Positions 8,417-16,477 of a stretch of DNA of 64,000 nucleotides are shown here, one piece after another. Position 1 is the stretch's first letter; every line of letters begins with the position of its first letter. Under the pieces are notes generated by a model, which saw only the letters and a list, made by a program, of their open reading frames with translations, did no database searches and was not told the origin of the DNA. Origin of the DNA: Polyangia bacterium (lineage in GTDB: Bacteria; Myxococcota_A; Polyangia; Nannocystales; Nannocystaceae); contig JAUHWG010000037.1 in the NCBI GenBank assembly GCA_030424595.1, positions 1 to 64,000 of the forward strand, in the 5' to 3' direction. Both the position numbers and the translations under genes were made by a program.

Positions 8417-10414
8417 ATGACCGGGACATCCCAAGCGGGACGCCGACGCTCGCTCGCCTTCGCTCGTGGGCTCCTCTTCGGCTCCGCAGGCGCACCCCTC
8501 ATCCTGACGACGAGAGCGCCGGCCCTCGACCTCTCGACCGCGCTCCTCGGCTCTAGCGTCGCCCTCTCGCTGCTCCTGGCGGCCGTCGCAGGTCGAAGAG
8601 CGACGCCCCTCGTCGCCCTCGGGGTGCTCGCTGCCTTCGGCCTCGGCGCCTACGCGGGGTTCGCCCAGCTGGCGGGCGCCCCCCTGGCGGCGCTCGCCTA
8701 TGGAGTCCTCGGCATCGCCGCCGTGGAGGCCGCCCTGATCGGCGATGAGGGCCACTACGGTCATTCCCAGGACGACAAGGCGCTCCTCGCCCGTGGCGGA
8801 GCCTACGGTGCGGTCGGCGTCTGGTCCCTCTCCATCGCGGTCGACGGCGGACCCCTCGAGACCGAGGGCCTGCTCGTGGCGACGATGGTCGCGACGCTCC
8901 TCGCCGCCCGCTGGGCCCTCGCCGCCCGCCACAACCGCCGCCTGCGAGCGCTCTCCGTCTCTGTCGTCGTCGGCCTGGTCTGCCTCCTTACGCTCCTCGG
9001 CGGCGGCTCCTCGATGGCGTGGGTGCTCGTCCCGCTCGCCGCCTTGGCGACGCTCCCCGCCCATCCCAACGCCAGCAAGACGCCGCTCTGGGCGCTCATC
9101 AGCAGCCACCCGCATCGCCTCCTCGTCGGCACGTTTGGGGCGATGTGCGGGCTCGGAGCGCTGGCCCTGGAGCTGCCGATCGCCGCGGCCGATGGAGCGC
9201 ACATCGGGGCCATGGACGCGCTCTTCACCGCGGTGAGCGCGGTCTGTGTCACCGGCCTCGCGGTCCTCGACACCGGCGCCGACTTCAGCCCGACCGGACA
9301 GCTGATGATCCTGCTGATGATCCAGCTCGGCGGCCTCGGCATCATGACCTTCTCGACGGTGCTCCTGCGGGCGCTCGGGCAGCGCGTCAGCCTCCGACAT
9401 GAGGGCGCGGTCGCACGACTCCTGAGCCACCGCGATCGCGGCAATCTGACGGCGGTCGCCCGCAAGCTGATCCTGCTGACGCTGCTGGCCGAGGGCCTCG
9501 GCGCGCTTTGCCTCTTCGTCGGCTTCCTCCTCGCCGGCGATGCCCCGCTCGAGGCCGCCTGGCGCGGGACCTTCACGGCCATCTCCGCCTTCTGCAACGC
9601 AGGCTTCGCCCTCCAAAGCTCGAGCCTCGTCCCCTACCAGGGCAACCCCTGGATCCTCCATACGGTCGGCGTCTTGATCATCGCCGGCGGCCTCGCGCCG
9701 ATCGTCGCGCTCCTCCTGCCGCCGCGACGGCGGCGGGGCGCCGTACGGGGCTCGCTCCACGCCAAGCTCGTCCTCCTGATGAGCGGCGCGCTCCTCCTCG
9801 GCGGAGCCCTCCTCTTCGCCGCCTTCGAGTGGGACGGCGCCCTCGCGGGCCTCCCCTTCGGCGAACGACTCCACAACGCGTGGTTCCAGTCCGTGACCCT
9901 CCGCACCGCCGGCTTCAACTCCGTCGAGCTCGGCGACGTAGAGCCCGAGACCCTCACCGTCATGCTCGCCTGGATGCTCATCGGCGGCGCTCCCGGGGGG
10001 ACCGCCGGCGGGATCAAGGTGACGACCGTCGCCGTGATCGGGCTCGTCGTCATCAACGCGATCCGCGGCCGATGGGGCGCGGAGGCCTTCGGCCGGCGAA
10101 TCCCGACCGCGACCATCTACAAGGCCCTCGTGATCGCGGTGGTCGCCGGCGGCGGGATCTTCCTCGCGACCCTCTGCATGATGCTCACCCAGGCGATGCC
10201 GACCTCGGTCGCGATCTTTGAGGTGGTCTCCGCCCTCGGCACCGTCGGCCTGACGATCGGCGGGACCGCGGCGCTCGACGGCGTCGGTCAGTCTGTGATC
10301 ATCGTCTGCATGTTCGTCGGCCGCGTCGGCGGCCTCAGCATCCTCATGCTCCTTCGCGACGAGAACCCGCCACAGCTCCTCCAAAGCCCCCTCGAGGACG
10401 TCGATATCGGCTAG
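8417..10414 (+). CDS. trkH: TrkH/KtrB-type potassium channel subunit with long membrane N-terminus
   Basis: A 665-residue membrane protein. The four pore loops of the SKT (Trk/Ktr/HKT) family are visible in order: AVCVTGL (about 275), FCNAGF (about 393), LRTAGF (about 496) and LGTVGL (about 608); each has the filter glycine. A further 200 or so residues at the N-terminus carry several extra hydrophobic helices before the first pore unit, more than in typical TrkH or KtrB. It should import K+ (possibly with Na+ or H+) across the inner membrane and be gated by the RCK subunit encoded 27 bp downstream. Together with the HAMP sensor and MscS that follow, this forms an ion and turgor control block. 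Confidence 0.9.
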   Translation: MTGTSQAGRRRSLAFARGLLFGSAGAPLILTTRAPALDLSTALLGSSVALSLLLAAVAGRRATPLVALGVLAAFGLGAYAGFAQLAGAPLAALAYGVLGIAAVEAALIGDEGHYGHSQDDKALLARGGAYGAVGVWSLSIAVDGGPLETEGLLVATMVATLLAARWALAARHNRRLRALSVSVVVGLVCLLTLLGGGSSMAWVLVPLAALATLPAHPNASKTPLWALISSHPHRLLVGTFGAMCGLGALALELPIAAADGAHIGAMDALFTAVSAVCVTGLAVLDTGADFSPTGQLMILLMIQLGGLGIMTFSTVLLRALGQRVSLRHEGAVARLLSHRDRGNLTAVARKLILLTLLAEGLGALCLFVGFLLAGDAPLEAAWRGTFTAISAFCNAGFALQSSSLVPYQGNPWILHTVGVLIIAGGLAPIVALLLPPRRRRGAVRGSLHAKLVLLMSGALLLGGALLFAAFEWDGALAGLPFGERLHNAWFQSVTLRTAGFNSVELGDVEPETLTVMLAWMLIGGAPGGTAGGIKVTTVAVIGLVVINAIRGRWGAEAFGRRIPTATIYKALVIAVVAGGGIFLATLCMMLTQAMPTSVAIFEVVSALGTVGLTIGGTAALDGVGQSVIIVCMFVGRVGGLSILMLLRDENPPQLLQSPLEDVDIG

Positions 10415-10441
10415 GCGGCCCCCAACAACGACTCGATCCCC

Positions 10442-11107
10442 ATGAGCAAACCAGTCCAACAAGCGATCGTCATAGGCCTCGGCCAGTTCGGCTTCGCCCT
10501 CGCCCGCGCCCTCGCCGAGCGCAACGTCGAGGTGCTCGCCGTCGATCTCGCCGAAGAGCGGGTCCAGGCCGTCGCCCCGCATGTCACGGAGGCCGTCTGC
10601 CTAGACGCGACCGAGACCGAGGCCCTGGCCAGGATCGCCCCCGAGCGCCGTGACTTCTGCATCTGCGCGATCGGGGACAACGCCCGCGACGCGACGATCC
10701 TCTGCACCGCGCTCCTCCGCCAGCTCGGCGCGCGCAGGGTCATCGCCCGCGCCAACGACGAGCTCCTCGGCAGGATCCTCAGCCTCGTAGGAGCGCACCA
10801 AGTGGTCAACCCCGAGCGTGAGTTCGGCCAGCGCTTCGCCAGCCAAGTCCTCCACGCCGGCCTCCTCGACGAGATGCGCCTGGGCGACGATCTCGTCGTC
10901 AGCGAGGTCCAATGTCCGCGGGCCTTCATCGGCCGCTCGCTCCGGCAGCTCACGCTCCCCGCTCGCTTTGACGTCACCGTCGTCGCCCTCCGGCGCCGCG
11001 ACGGTACGGTCGAGATGCCGAGCCCCGAGGTCCCGCTCGCCGACGGTGATGTCCTGGTCGTCGTCGCCCGCGACGGCCAGGTCGCGCAGATGATCGACAG
11101 GAGCTGA
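10442..11107 (+). CDS. trkA: TrkA/KtrA-type RCK regulator of potassium uptake
   Basis: A 221-residue cytosolic protein with one RCK_N Rossmann domain (GLGQFGFALA, the GxGxxG NAD/ATP loop at residues 13-18, and an acidic residue at the end of strand 2 in VLAVDLAEE) and one RCK_C domain in the last 80 residues (RSLRQLTLP to PLADGDVLVVV). A single RCK unit of about 220 residues is the KtrA layout; E. coli TrkA has two. It likely forms an octameric ring that binds nucleotide and gates the TrkH-type channel encoded just upstream. It is followed after 1 bp by the sensor gene, so translation is probably coupled. Confidence 0.92.
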   Translation: MSKPVQQAIVIGLGQFGFALARALAERNVEVLAVDLAEERVQAVAPHVTEAVCLDATETEALARIAPERRDFCICAIGDNARDATILCTALLRQLGARRVIARANDELLGRILSLVGAHQVVNPEREFGQRFASQVLHAGLLDEMRLGDDLVVSEVQCPRAFIGRSLRQLTLPARFDVTVVALRRRDGTVEMPSPEVPLADGDVLVVVARDGQVAQMIDRS

Positions 11108-11108
11108 C

Positions 11109-12023
11109 ATGGACGTACGCCGCGACCTCGTGATCTCAATGGGCGTGATGATCGCCCTCCCCCTCATCCTCGCCGCCAACGCGATCCTCCTGTCGGCGCG
11201 GATGGGCCCAGCGATCGACCGCGTCATCGACGACAATGTGGTGTCGATGCGGGCCGCGGCCGAGGTCGTGGAGATCATCGCCGAGGCCCAGGCCGGGGCG
11301 CTCGACGACCCCGCGCTCGAGCGCTTCGACGCGGCCTTTGAGCGCCTCGAAGACAACATCACGGAGGTCGAGGAGCGCCCGCATCTAGCGGCGATGGAGG
11401 CCGCGCGGGCCGGCGCCCTGCGGGGAGAGTCGGGCGCCATCCGTGACGAGGTGACCGAAGCGCTGGCCCTGATCGACATCAACATCGAGGCGATGCACCG
11501 CCGCAACGAGGAGGCGCGTCGCCTCGGCTACGCCAACGCCTGGGCGGCGGTCTTCGCCGGCCTCGTCGCGTTCATCATCAGTCGGCTCATCGCCCGCCGA
11601 CTGCGACGTCGGGTCATCGAGCCCGTCTCCGATCTCTGGGGCGTCCTCCGCCGCATCCGCAGCGGCGAGAGCTTCCCCCGCTGCCGCACCTTTGACACCT
11701 CCTCCGAGCTCCAGGGGGTGCTCAGCGCGGTCAACGAGCTCCTCGATCAGCGCAGCCGCGGCCCCCTCGGCGTCCAGCACAGCAGGACAGAGCGCGCCGC
11801 CCTCCTCGCCCTCCTGGAGGAGCTCGGCTCGCCGGCGGCGGTCGTCGAGCCCACAGGCGAGCTCCTCGCCGGCAACCAGCGGCTCCTCGAGCGGCTCGCG
11901 AGCGACGACGGCGAGCCCCTCCGCGAGCTCCTCCGCGCCCCCCATGAGTGGCCGGGACACTCGAGCATCGCCGAGGTCCGCCCCCTCCAGCCCTCCACCG
12001 GGAGCCTCGTCATCCTCGCCTGA
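11109..12023 (+). CDS. Membrane sensor with HAMP-like and PAS-like regions but no kinase domain
   Basis: A 304-residue protein. There are two transmembrane helices (about 9-29 and 139-159) flanking an acidic helical periplasmic segment, then an Arg-rich HAMP-like linker (RRVIEPVSDLWGVLRRIRSG) and a short PAS-like end (LLEELGSPAAVVEPTGELLAGNQ). No histidine kinase, cyclase, phosphatase or methyl-accepting domain follows. Its ATG overlaps the intergenic base after trkA (TGACATG), so it belongs to the K+ uptake operon and may report turgor or ionic state to the channel proteins. The function is inferred from layout only. Confidence 0.7.
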   Translation: MDVRRDLVISMGVMIALPLILAANAILLSARMGPAIDRVIDDNVVSMRAAAEVVEIIAEAQAGALDDPALERFDAAFERLEDNITEVEERPHLAAMEAARAGALRGESGAIRDEVTEALALIDINIEAMHRRNEEARRLGYANAWAAVFAGLVAFIISRLIARRLRRRVIEPVSDLWGVLRRIRSGESFPRCRTFDTSSELQGVLSAVNELLDQRSRGPLGVQHSRTERAALLALLEELGSPAAVVEPTGELLAGNQRLLERLASDDGEPLRELLRAPHEWPGHSSIAEVRPLQPSTGSLVILA

Positions 12024-12212
12024 TCACCAGCCCCGGGAAGGCGCCAGGCCTCCGCCGAGCGCCGCGAGCTTCTGTCGCCAGGACCCCTGGAGGCGGAGGC
12101 GGGGCGACGCTCTCTCCGCGAAGACACCCGAGACATCGACCGCAGCCCTGTCAACGAAGACGCCTCCCTCGTCGCGGCGGCCCTCGGTCAGGAGCCCGGA
12201 CCAGCGCCGCGC

Positions 12213-12242
12213 TTGCACTTCGCCGCTCATCCCCCATAGGTT
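12213..12242 (+). promoter_or_regulatory. Candidate promoter for the MscS gene
   Basis: TTGCAC (12213-12218), an 18-bp spacer and TAGGTT (12237-12242). Transcription would begin near 12249 and leave a leader of about 27 nt containing GGTGGGGAG ahead of the ATG at 12276. The remaining part of 12024-12212 shows no gene. Confidence 0.4.
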
Positions 12243-12275
12243 ACGCACCATCGCCATTGCGGTGGGGAGCCCCCA

Positions 12276-13112
12276 ATGAACTTCTTCGACAAGATCCTCG
12301 ACTTCGTCAACAAAAACGCCGCCCTCCTGACCATGCGGGTCGTCGCAGCGCTCGCGGTGCTGCTCTTGACCTGGATCGCCACCCGAGTGGTTCGGTCGAT
12401 GCTGAGGCGAACGTTGGACCGGAGCCGCTCGACTCGAGCGAGGACGCTGCGGCCGATCGTCCAGGGCTTGAGCACGGTCGTCATCTCCGGGCTCGGGATC
12501 ATCGTCGCGCTCGCTCAGCTCGGGCTCGACGTGACCGCCGTGATCGCCGGCGCCGGCGTCTTGGGCCTCGCTGTCGGCTTTGGCGCGCAGGAGCTGGTCA
12601 AGGACGTCATCGCTGGGTTCTTCCTGATCTTCGACGGTGTCATCGAACCCGGCGATTGGGTCGAGCTCGACAAGACCTCTGGGACGGTCGAGCAGGTCGG
12701 CCTGAGAATGACCACGATCCGCAGCTTTGACGGCAAGCTCTGGTACGTCCCCAACGGCCTGGTGCGGGTGGTCGGCAACACCAACCGCTCCTGGATGCGG
12801 GCGATCGTCACGGTAGACCTGGCCTATGAGCAAGATGTCGGGCGCGGGATGGCCGTGCTGGGTGAGGTCGGCGAGCGCTGGGCGAGCGAGAACCCCGACA
12901 AGCACCTCGAAGCGCCGGAGGTCCACGGTCTCCTCGGCCTGGGCGCCTCGGGCGTCGGCGCCCGCCTGATCGTCAAGGTCCCCCCCGGGACCCAGGCGGG
13001 TATCGAGCGCGAGCTTCGAGTGCTCGTCAAGAACACCTTCGACCGTGAAGGGATCGAGATCCCCTTCAACCGCCAGGTCGTCTACATGCGCCAGGAAGCG
13101 GCCTCAGCCTAG
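12276..13112 (+). CDS. mscS: Small-conductance mechanosensitive channel (MscS family)
   Basis: A 278-residue protein with the MscS three-helix layout: two hydrophobic helices in residues 15-80, then the pore helix GAGVLGLAVGFGAQELVKD (about 90-108) with its Gly/Ala packing pattern and the conserved Gln, then the beta domain (GDWVELDKTSGTVEQVGLR) and a C-terminal alpha/beta domain (about 170-275). It opens under membrane tension to release solutes on hypo-osmotic shock. The length is close to E. coli MscS (286). GGTGGGGAG stands about 7 nt before the start. Placement after the K+ uptake operon pairs osmolyte uptake with emergency efflux. Confidence 0.92.
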   Translation: MNFFDKILDFVNKNAALLTMRVVAALAVLLLTWIATRVVRSMLRRTLDRSRSTRARTLRPIVQGLSTVVISGLGIIVALAQLGLDVTAVIAGAGVLGLAVGFGAQELVKDVIAGFFLIFDGVIEPGDWVELDKTSGTVEQVGLRMTTIRSFDGKLWYVPNGLVRVVGNTNRSWMRAIVTVDLAYEQDVGRGMAVLGEVGERWASENPDKHLEAPEVHGLLGLGASGVGARLIVKVPPGTQAGIERELRVLVKNTFDREGIEIPFNRQVVYMRQEAASA

Positions 13113-13177
13113 GAGGCCGCGGCAAAAGTCCCGCACGCTTGTTGCGCGACCTTCGCACCTCACACAGGGCGGGGCTG

Positions 13178-13210
13178 AGAGACCTCGGGCGCGACGCGCT
13201 CGAGGTCTCT
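13178..13210 (+). terminator. Strong hairpin after mscS
   Basis: Arms AGAGACCTCG (13178-13187) and CGAGGTCTCT (13201-13210) pair perfectly over 10 bp, and the GC-rich 13 nt between them can pair further. It lies 66 bp after the mscS stop. There is no clear T-run, so it may act as a terminator or RNA 3' end structure. Confidence 0.5.
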
Positions 13211-13308
13211 TGCGTGAGGTAGCCATCATCGCCCCACCACCGTGAGCGCGACCCTGCGTCGACGACTGCTCCGTAACGCCGCTCCGCAACGCCTCGAGCT
13301 CAACAGGC

Positions 13309-14079
13309 TCAGTACCAGTTGAACTGCAGCCCCAGCGTCGTCGCGAAGACCCGGGCCTGACTGCCGTTGAGCGCAGCGTTCGCCTGCAGGACGATCCCGA
13401 GGTTGAAGCGGCGGAGCAGCCAGAAGTCGTAGCCGACGTCCGCCGCCAGGCCGAGCGCCGGGCGCCCGTTCTTGCGGGCCTCGTTGTTGTTCTGGGCGAC
13501 CGCGTAGAGGACCGAAGGACCGACCGCAGCGCCGAGCACGAGGCCGCGCCCCTTGATCGGGAAGTAGAGCGCCTCGACCATCAGCGAGGTGCCGCCGACG
13601 GGGCCGCCCGTCACGTTGGCGAGGCGCGCTCCCATAGAGAGCTTCTCGCGCAGGCGACCGCCGCCGTGGACGAAGCCGACGCTGCCGACCTTGAGGCCGC
13701 CGCCTGACGTCAGGCCGAGGGCGTTCCCCTCGTCGATGCCGGCGATGCCGATGCCGCTGCCGAGGCCAAAGCCGACGTACCAGTCGTGGCGAACCTTCTT
13801 GTCCTGGGGGATGATCTCGACCATCGGCTGCGAGCTCGGATCGCTCGGCTCGGCGCCCGCCTCCGTGCTCAGCTCGCCCTCGACGTCTGGCTCGTCGAGC
13901 ATCTCGTACTCGGAGCCCTCCTCAGCCGCGGGCTCGGACTCGTCCGTCGACTCTGAGGCCTCGGACCTGCCAACTTCGGTGTCCTCGGCCCCCGGATCCG
14001 GTGCGGCCCTCGCCGGGCCTGCGATGAGGGCGGCGCCGATCCAGACAACGGCACCGTAGCTGCAACGCCGGTCGAGCAC
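13309..14079 (-). CDS. Predicted outer-membrane beta-barrel protein
   Basis: A 256-residue protein read from the GTG at 14079. Residues 1-26 form a signal peptide (VVWIGAALIAGPARA, cleaved after ARA). Residues 27-95 are an acidic Glu/Ser-rich spacer. The remaining 160 residues alternate polar and apolar residues with many glycines (WYVGFGLGSGIGIAGI and similar) and end in an aromatic pair (FNWY-stop), the usual signal for the BAM machinery. An 8-strand barrel is likely. No specific family is recognised. TATCCT 6 nt upstream of the GTG may be its -10 box. Confidence 0.6.
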   Translation of the reverse strand: MLDRRCSYGAVVWIGAALIAGPARAAPDPGAEDTEVGRSEASESTDESEPAAEEGSEYEMLDEPDVEGELSTEAGAEPSDPSSQPMVEIIPQDKKVRHDWYVGFGLGSGIGIAGIDEGNALGLTSGGGLKVGSVGFVHGGGRLREKLSMGARLANVTGGPVGGTSLMVEALYFPIKGRGLVLGAAVGPSVLYAVAQNNNEARKNGRPALGLAADVGYDFWLLRRFNLGIVLQANAALNGSQARVFATTLGLQFNWY

Positions 14080-14379
14080 GGCGCCAGGATATCGAGAGAA
14101 CCGAGACGATCCACCTCAAAACGATGCAGGGACAGCAAAAGTGCGACACCGCACCACAAGGAGCCCCGCGGTCCACGCCCGACCGTCCCACGCGATGCAC
14201 GCATCGAAGACCTCTTCGGCCGCTGGCGCCCGCGTACTCCGGCCCACGCCTCCGCGAGGCCGAGCTACCTCGCCGCTGAGGTCGATCACCCCCAGCGCTC
14301 TCAGTGATCATGAATGCGCTCGCTCGTGCGATAATCCGCAGACCATGGGTGAACACAGCCACCGCCCTGGGAGCCTCCG
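14080..14379. other. Divergent intergenic region
   Basis: Three hundred bp between the outer-membrane protein and the first lipoprotein of the triplet. Visible items: TATCCT (minus strand, 14091-14086), GATAAT (14330-14335) at a plausible -10 position for the plus-strand gene, and GGGAG 6 nt before the ATG at 14380. No clear -35 and no gene were found. Confidence 0.4.
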
Positions 14380-16437
14380 ATGATCCGCCGTCTCGCCTCT
14401 GCCTGCTCGATCACCCTCCTCCTCTCCGTCGCCTGCAACGGTGACGACACGGCGACCAGCGCCACGGACTCCGACACGACCACCACGACCACGGGCGGGG
14501 AGACGACTACGGACAGCGATGGCACGAGCGCCACCAGCGGGGTCCCAGCGACCTCGCCGACCCGCTACTTCCTGCGGATCGACGACGAGCTCCCCCCCGA
14601 CGTGGTCCTCGAGATGGACAAGGACAAGGCGCTGGAGATCTTCGGCGAGGCGGCGGCGAAGGACCTCGTGCTCATCGAGGTCGACTCGACGCAGATGCTC
14701 GTCAACGCGCTCACGGCGATCCAGTCGGCATGCGGCAAGACCTGGGAGAACTTCAACGAGGATCCGAAGCACAACTGCACGCTGACCGAGCTCGGCAAGA
14801 GCTTCGGCCCCGACTGGAAGAAGACGCCGGAGTTCGCGCTCGTGCGGCTGCTGACGATGACCCCGGCGAACGCGGTCGTGACAGGGACGTCCCTCGAGAA
14901 GATGGCGAACACCCTCGCCCAGATCAACGATCCCAACCTCAAGTTCTCGAAGGTCCTCGCCGACACCCTCGGGATCGCGCAAAACCAGCCCTTCATCTCG
15001 ATCGACGTCCTGGTCGCGGCCCTCAAGAAGACCCTCCTCGTCTCGCACCCGAAGGTCGACAACGACGAGGGAGTCCTCTCGATCACCCTTTGGGACGCGG
15101 TCAACGACATGCAGCCCCTCTCGGACTTCTACGGTCCGGACGGCGACCACCCGGGGATCCTGTACCCGGACAGCGGCGAGCCGAACGCGAACAACCCCGA
15201 CCAGAGCCCCTTCAAGACCAAGAGCAACGCCCTCACTGAGCGCTTCAAGATGAGGGTCATCGCCGAGTCAAACCTGCGCTGGGTCGACGGCATCGACCTG
15301 GGGGTCGGCGGCGGCGACATGTTCGTCACCGACGCGGACTCGATCCTCTCCTTTGACTTCCTCGACCCGGACAAGCTCGTGATCGAGGGCGTATTCGGCC
15401 AAGAGAAGGAATTCTGCGACCCAGAGGGCAAGAATTGCGAGGAGAACCTCGACTACGGCAAGGAGCCGACGATCGACATGCGCTTTCGCATCGGCGAGAA
15501 CGCCCAGGCGATCGTCCCCTGCACCGAAACGCCGACCTGCTTCGACAACTATCCCGAGGGCTGGACGGACATCGAGGGCAACCCGCTCGGCCTCGGCCCC
15601 CTCGGCGACAACACCGTCTGGCACCTCTCGCCCTGGATCATGGAGTACCTCGTCGGCTATGCGGCGCTGCTCTCCTACGGCTACGATCCGCCGCTCGAGT
15701 ACGACAAGTGCCTTGTCGTGGACGAGACGGTCTGCGATGCAGGGATCTGGATCGGCGAGCCCTCGGGGAACGAGAACATCCCGCCCGACAGCTACCCCTT
15801 TGATCCGGGCCCGGCCGGCTGGAGCATCTTCAAGGCCTTCGACAAGTCCACGCCCGCCCCGCAGTACCTCTGGGAGCTGCTCGGCGAGGTCGCGGAGGTC
15901 GCGATCCACGACACCAACGGTGACAAGATCACCGACATCGAGCCCGGCGAGGCCAACCCGCTCTTCACCCTCTTTGGCGTCGGCATCGGCCTCACCGCCG
16001 AGGACATGATCGCCCAGATCCGGCCGAAGATGCAGGAGCAGGCCGACGAGGTCGCCAACGTCATCCTCGGCAAGTACTGGAAGAACAACAAGAAGCTCGA
16101 CTTCTACTACCGGCGACCGGCGGAGGGCGGGGCCCCCTACCTCTACTTCGTCGCCGAGAGCGACCTCCGGCCGAGCGACGACGACCCCGGCGTCCTCGCC
16201 GAGTACACCTACGCCAAGCCCGGCTTCTTCTCCTGCCGCGAGATGACCGACGGCTGCAAGGTCTCGGCGACCGCGATCGACGGGCTCGCCGACACCAGCC
16301 ACGAGAAGTACCAGCTCCCCGAGGGCGAGAGCGTCCTCTACGTCGAGGACGACGCCGGCAAGGCCTACGAGGTCGGCTTCTACGTCCCGAGCGGCCCCAA
16401 CCCGACGGAGATCGTCGCCACGATCGCCGCGCTCTAG
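14380..16437 (+). CDS. Lipoprotein paralog 1 of a three-gene family
   Basis: A 685-residue lipoprotein. LLSVAC is a good lipobox (C19), followed by a Thr/Asp-rich linker to about residue 60 and a large exported domain. It shares a C-terminal block with the next two genes: YLWELLGEVAEVAIHD, then YLYFVAESDLR, then YAKPGFF and YVEDDAGKAYEVGFYVP. It also has a possible calcium loop, DTNGDKITDIEPGE, which the paralogs lack. GGGAG lies 6 nt before the ATG. Forty bp separate it from paralog 2, and all four genes through the FadL channel run in one direction, so one operon is likely. The function is unknown; a role in delivering a substrate to the FadL-type channel is inference. Confidence 0.75.
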   Translation: MIRRLASACSITLLLSVACNGDDTATSATDSDTTTTTTGGETTTDSDGTSATSGVPATSPTRYFLRIDDELPPDVVLEMDKDKALEIFGEAAAKDLVLIEVDSTQMLVNALTAIQSACGKTWENFNEDPKHNCTLTELGKSFGPDWKKTPEFALVRLLTMTPANAVVTGTSLEKMANTLAQINDPNLKFSKVLADTLGIAQNQPFISIDVLVAALKKTLLVSHPKVDNDEGVLSITLWDAVNDMQPLSDFYGPDGDHPGILYPDSGEPNANNPDQSPFKTKSNALTERFKMRVIAESNLRWVDGIDLGVGGGDMFVTDADSILSFDFLDPDKLVIEGVFGQEKEFCDPEGKNCEENLDYGKEPTIDMRFRIGENAQAIVPCTETPTCFDNYPEGWTDIEGNPLGLGPLGDNTVWHLSPWIMEYLVGYAALLSYGYDPPLEYDKCLVVDETVCDAGIWIGEPSGNENIPPDSYPFDPGPAGWSIFKAFDKSTPAPQYLWELLGEVAEVAIHDTNGDKITDIEPGEANPLFTLFGVGIGLTAEDMIAQIRPKMQEQADEVANVILGKYWKNNKKLDFYYRRPAEGGAPYLYFVAESDLRPSDDDPGVLAEYTYAKPGFFSCREMTDGCKVSATAIDGLADTSHEKYQLPEGESVLYVEDDAGKAYEVGFYVPSGPNPTEIVATIAAL

Positions 16438-16477
16438 GGCCCTCCCCTCGCCTCCACGCCGGACATCCCGCGAGACC

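Noticed and set aside
8255..10582. A 775-codon open frame on the minus strand opposite trkH.
   Set aside because: It is antisense to a clear TrkH channel, is almost only Glu, Asp, Arg, Gly and Ala, and has no domain, as expected from high G+C codon bias.
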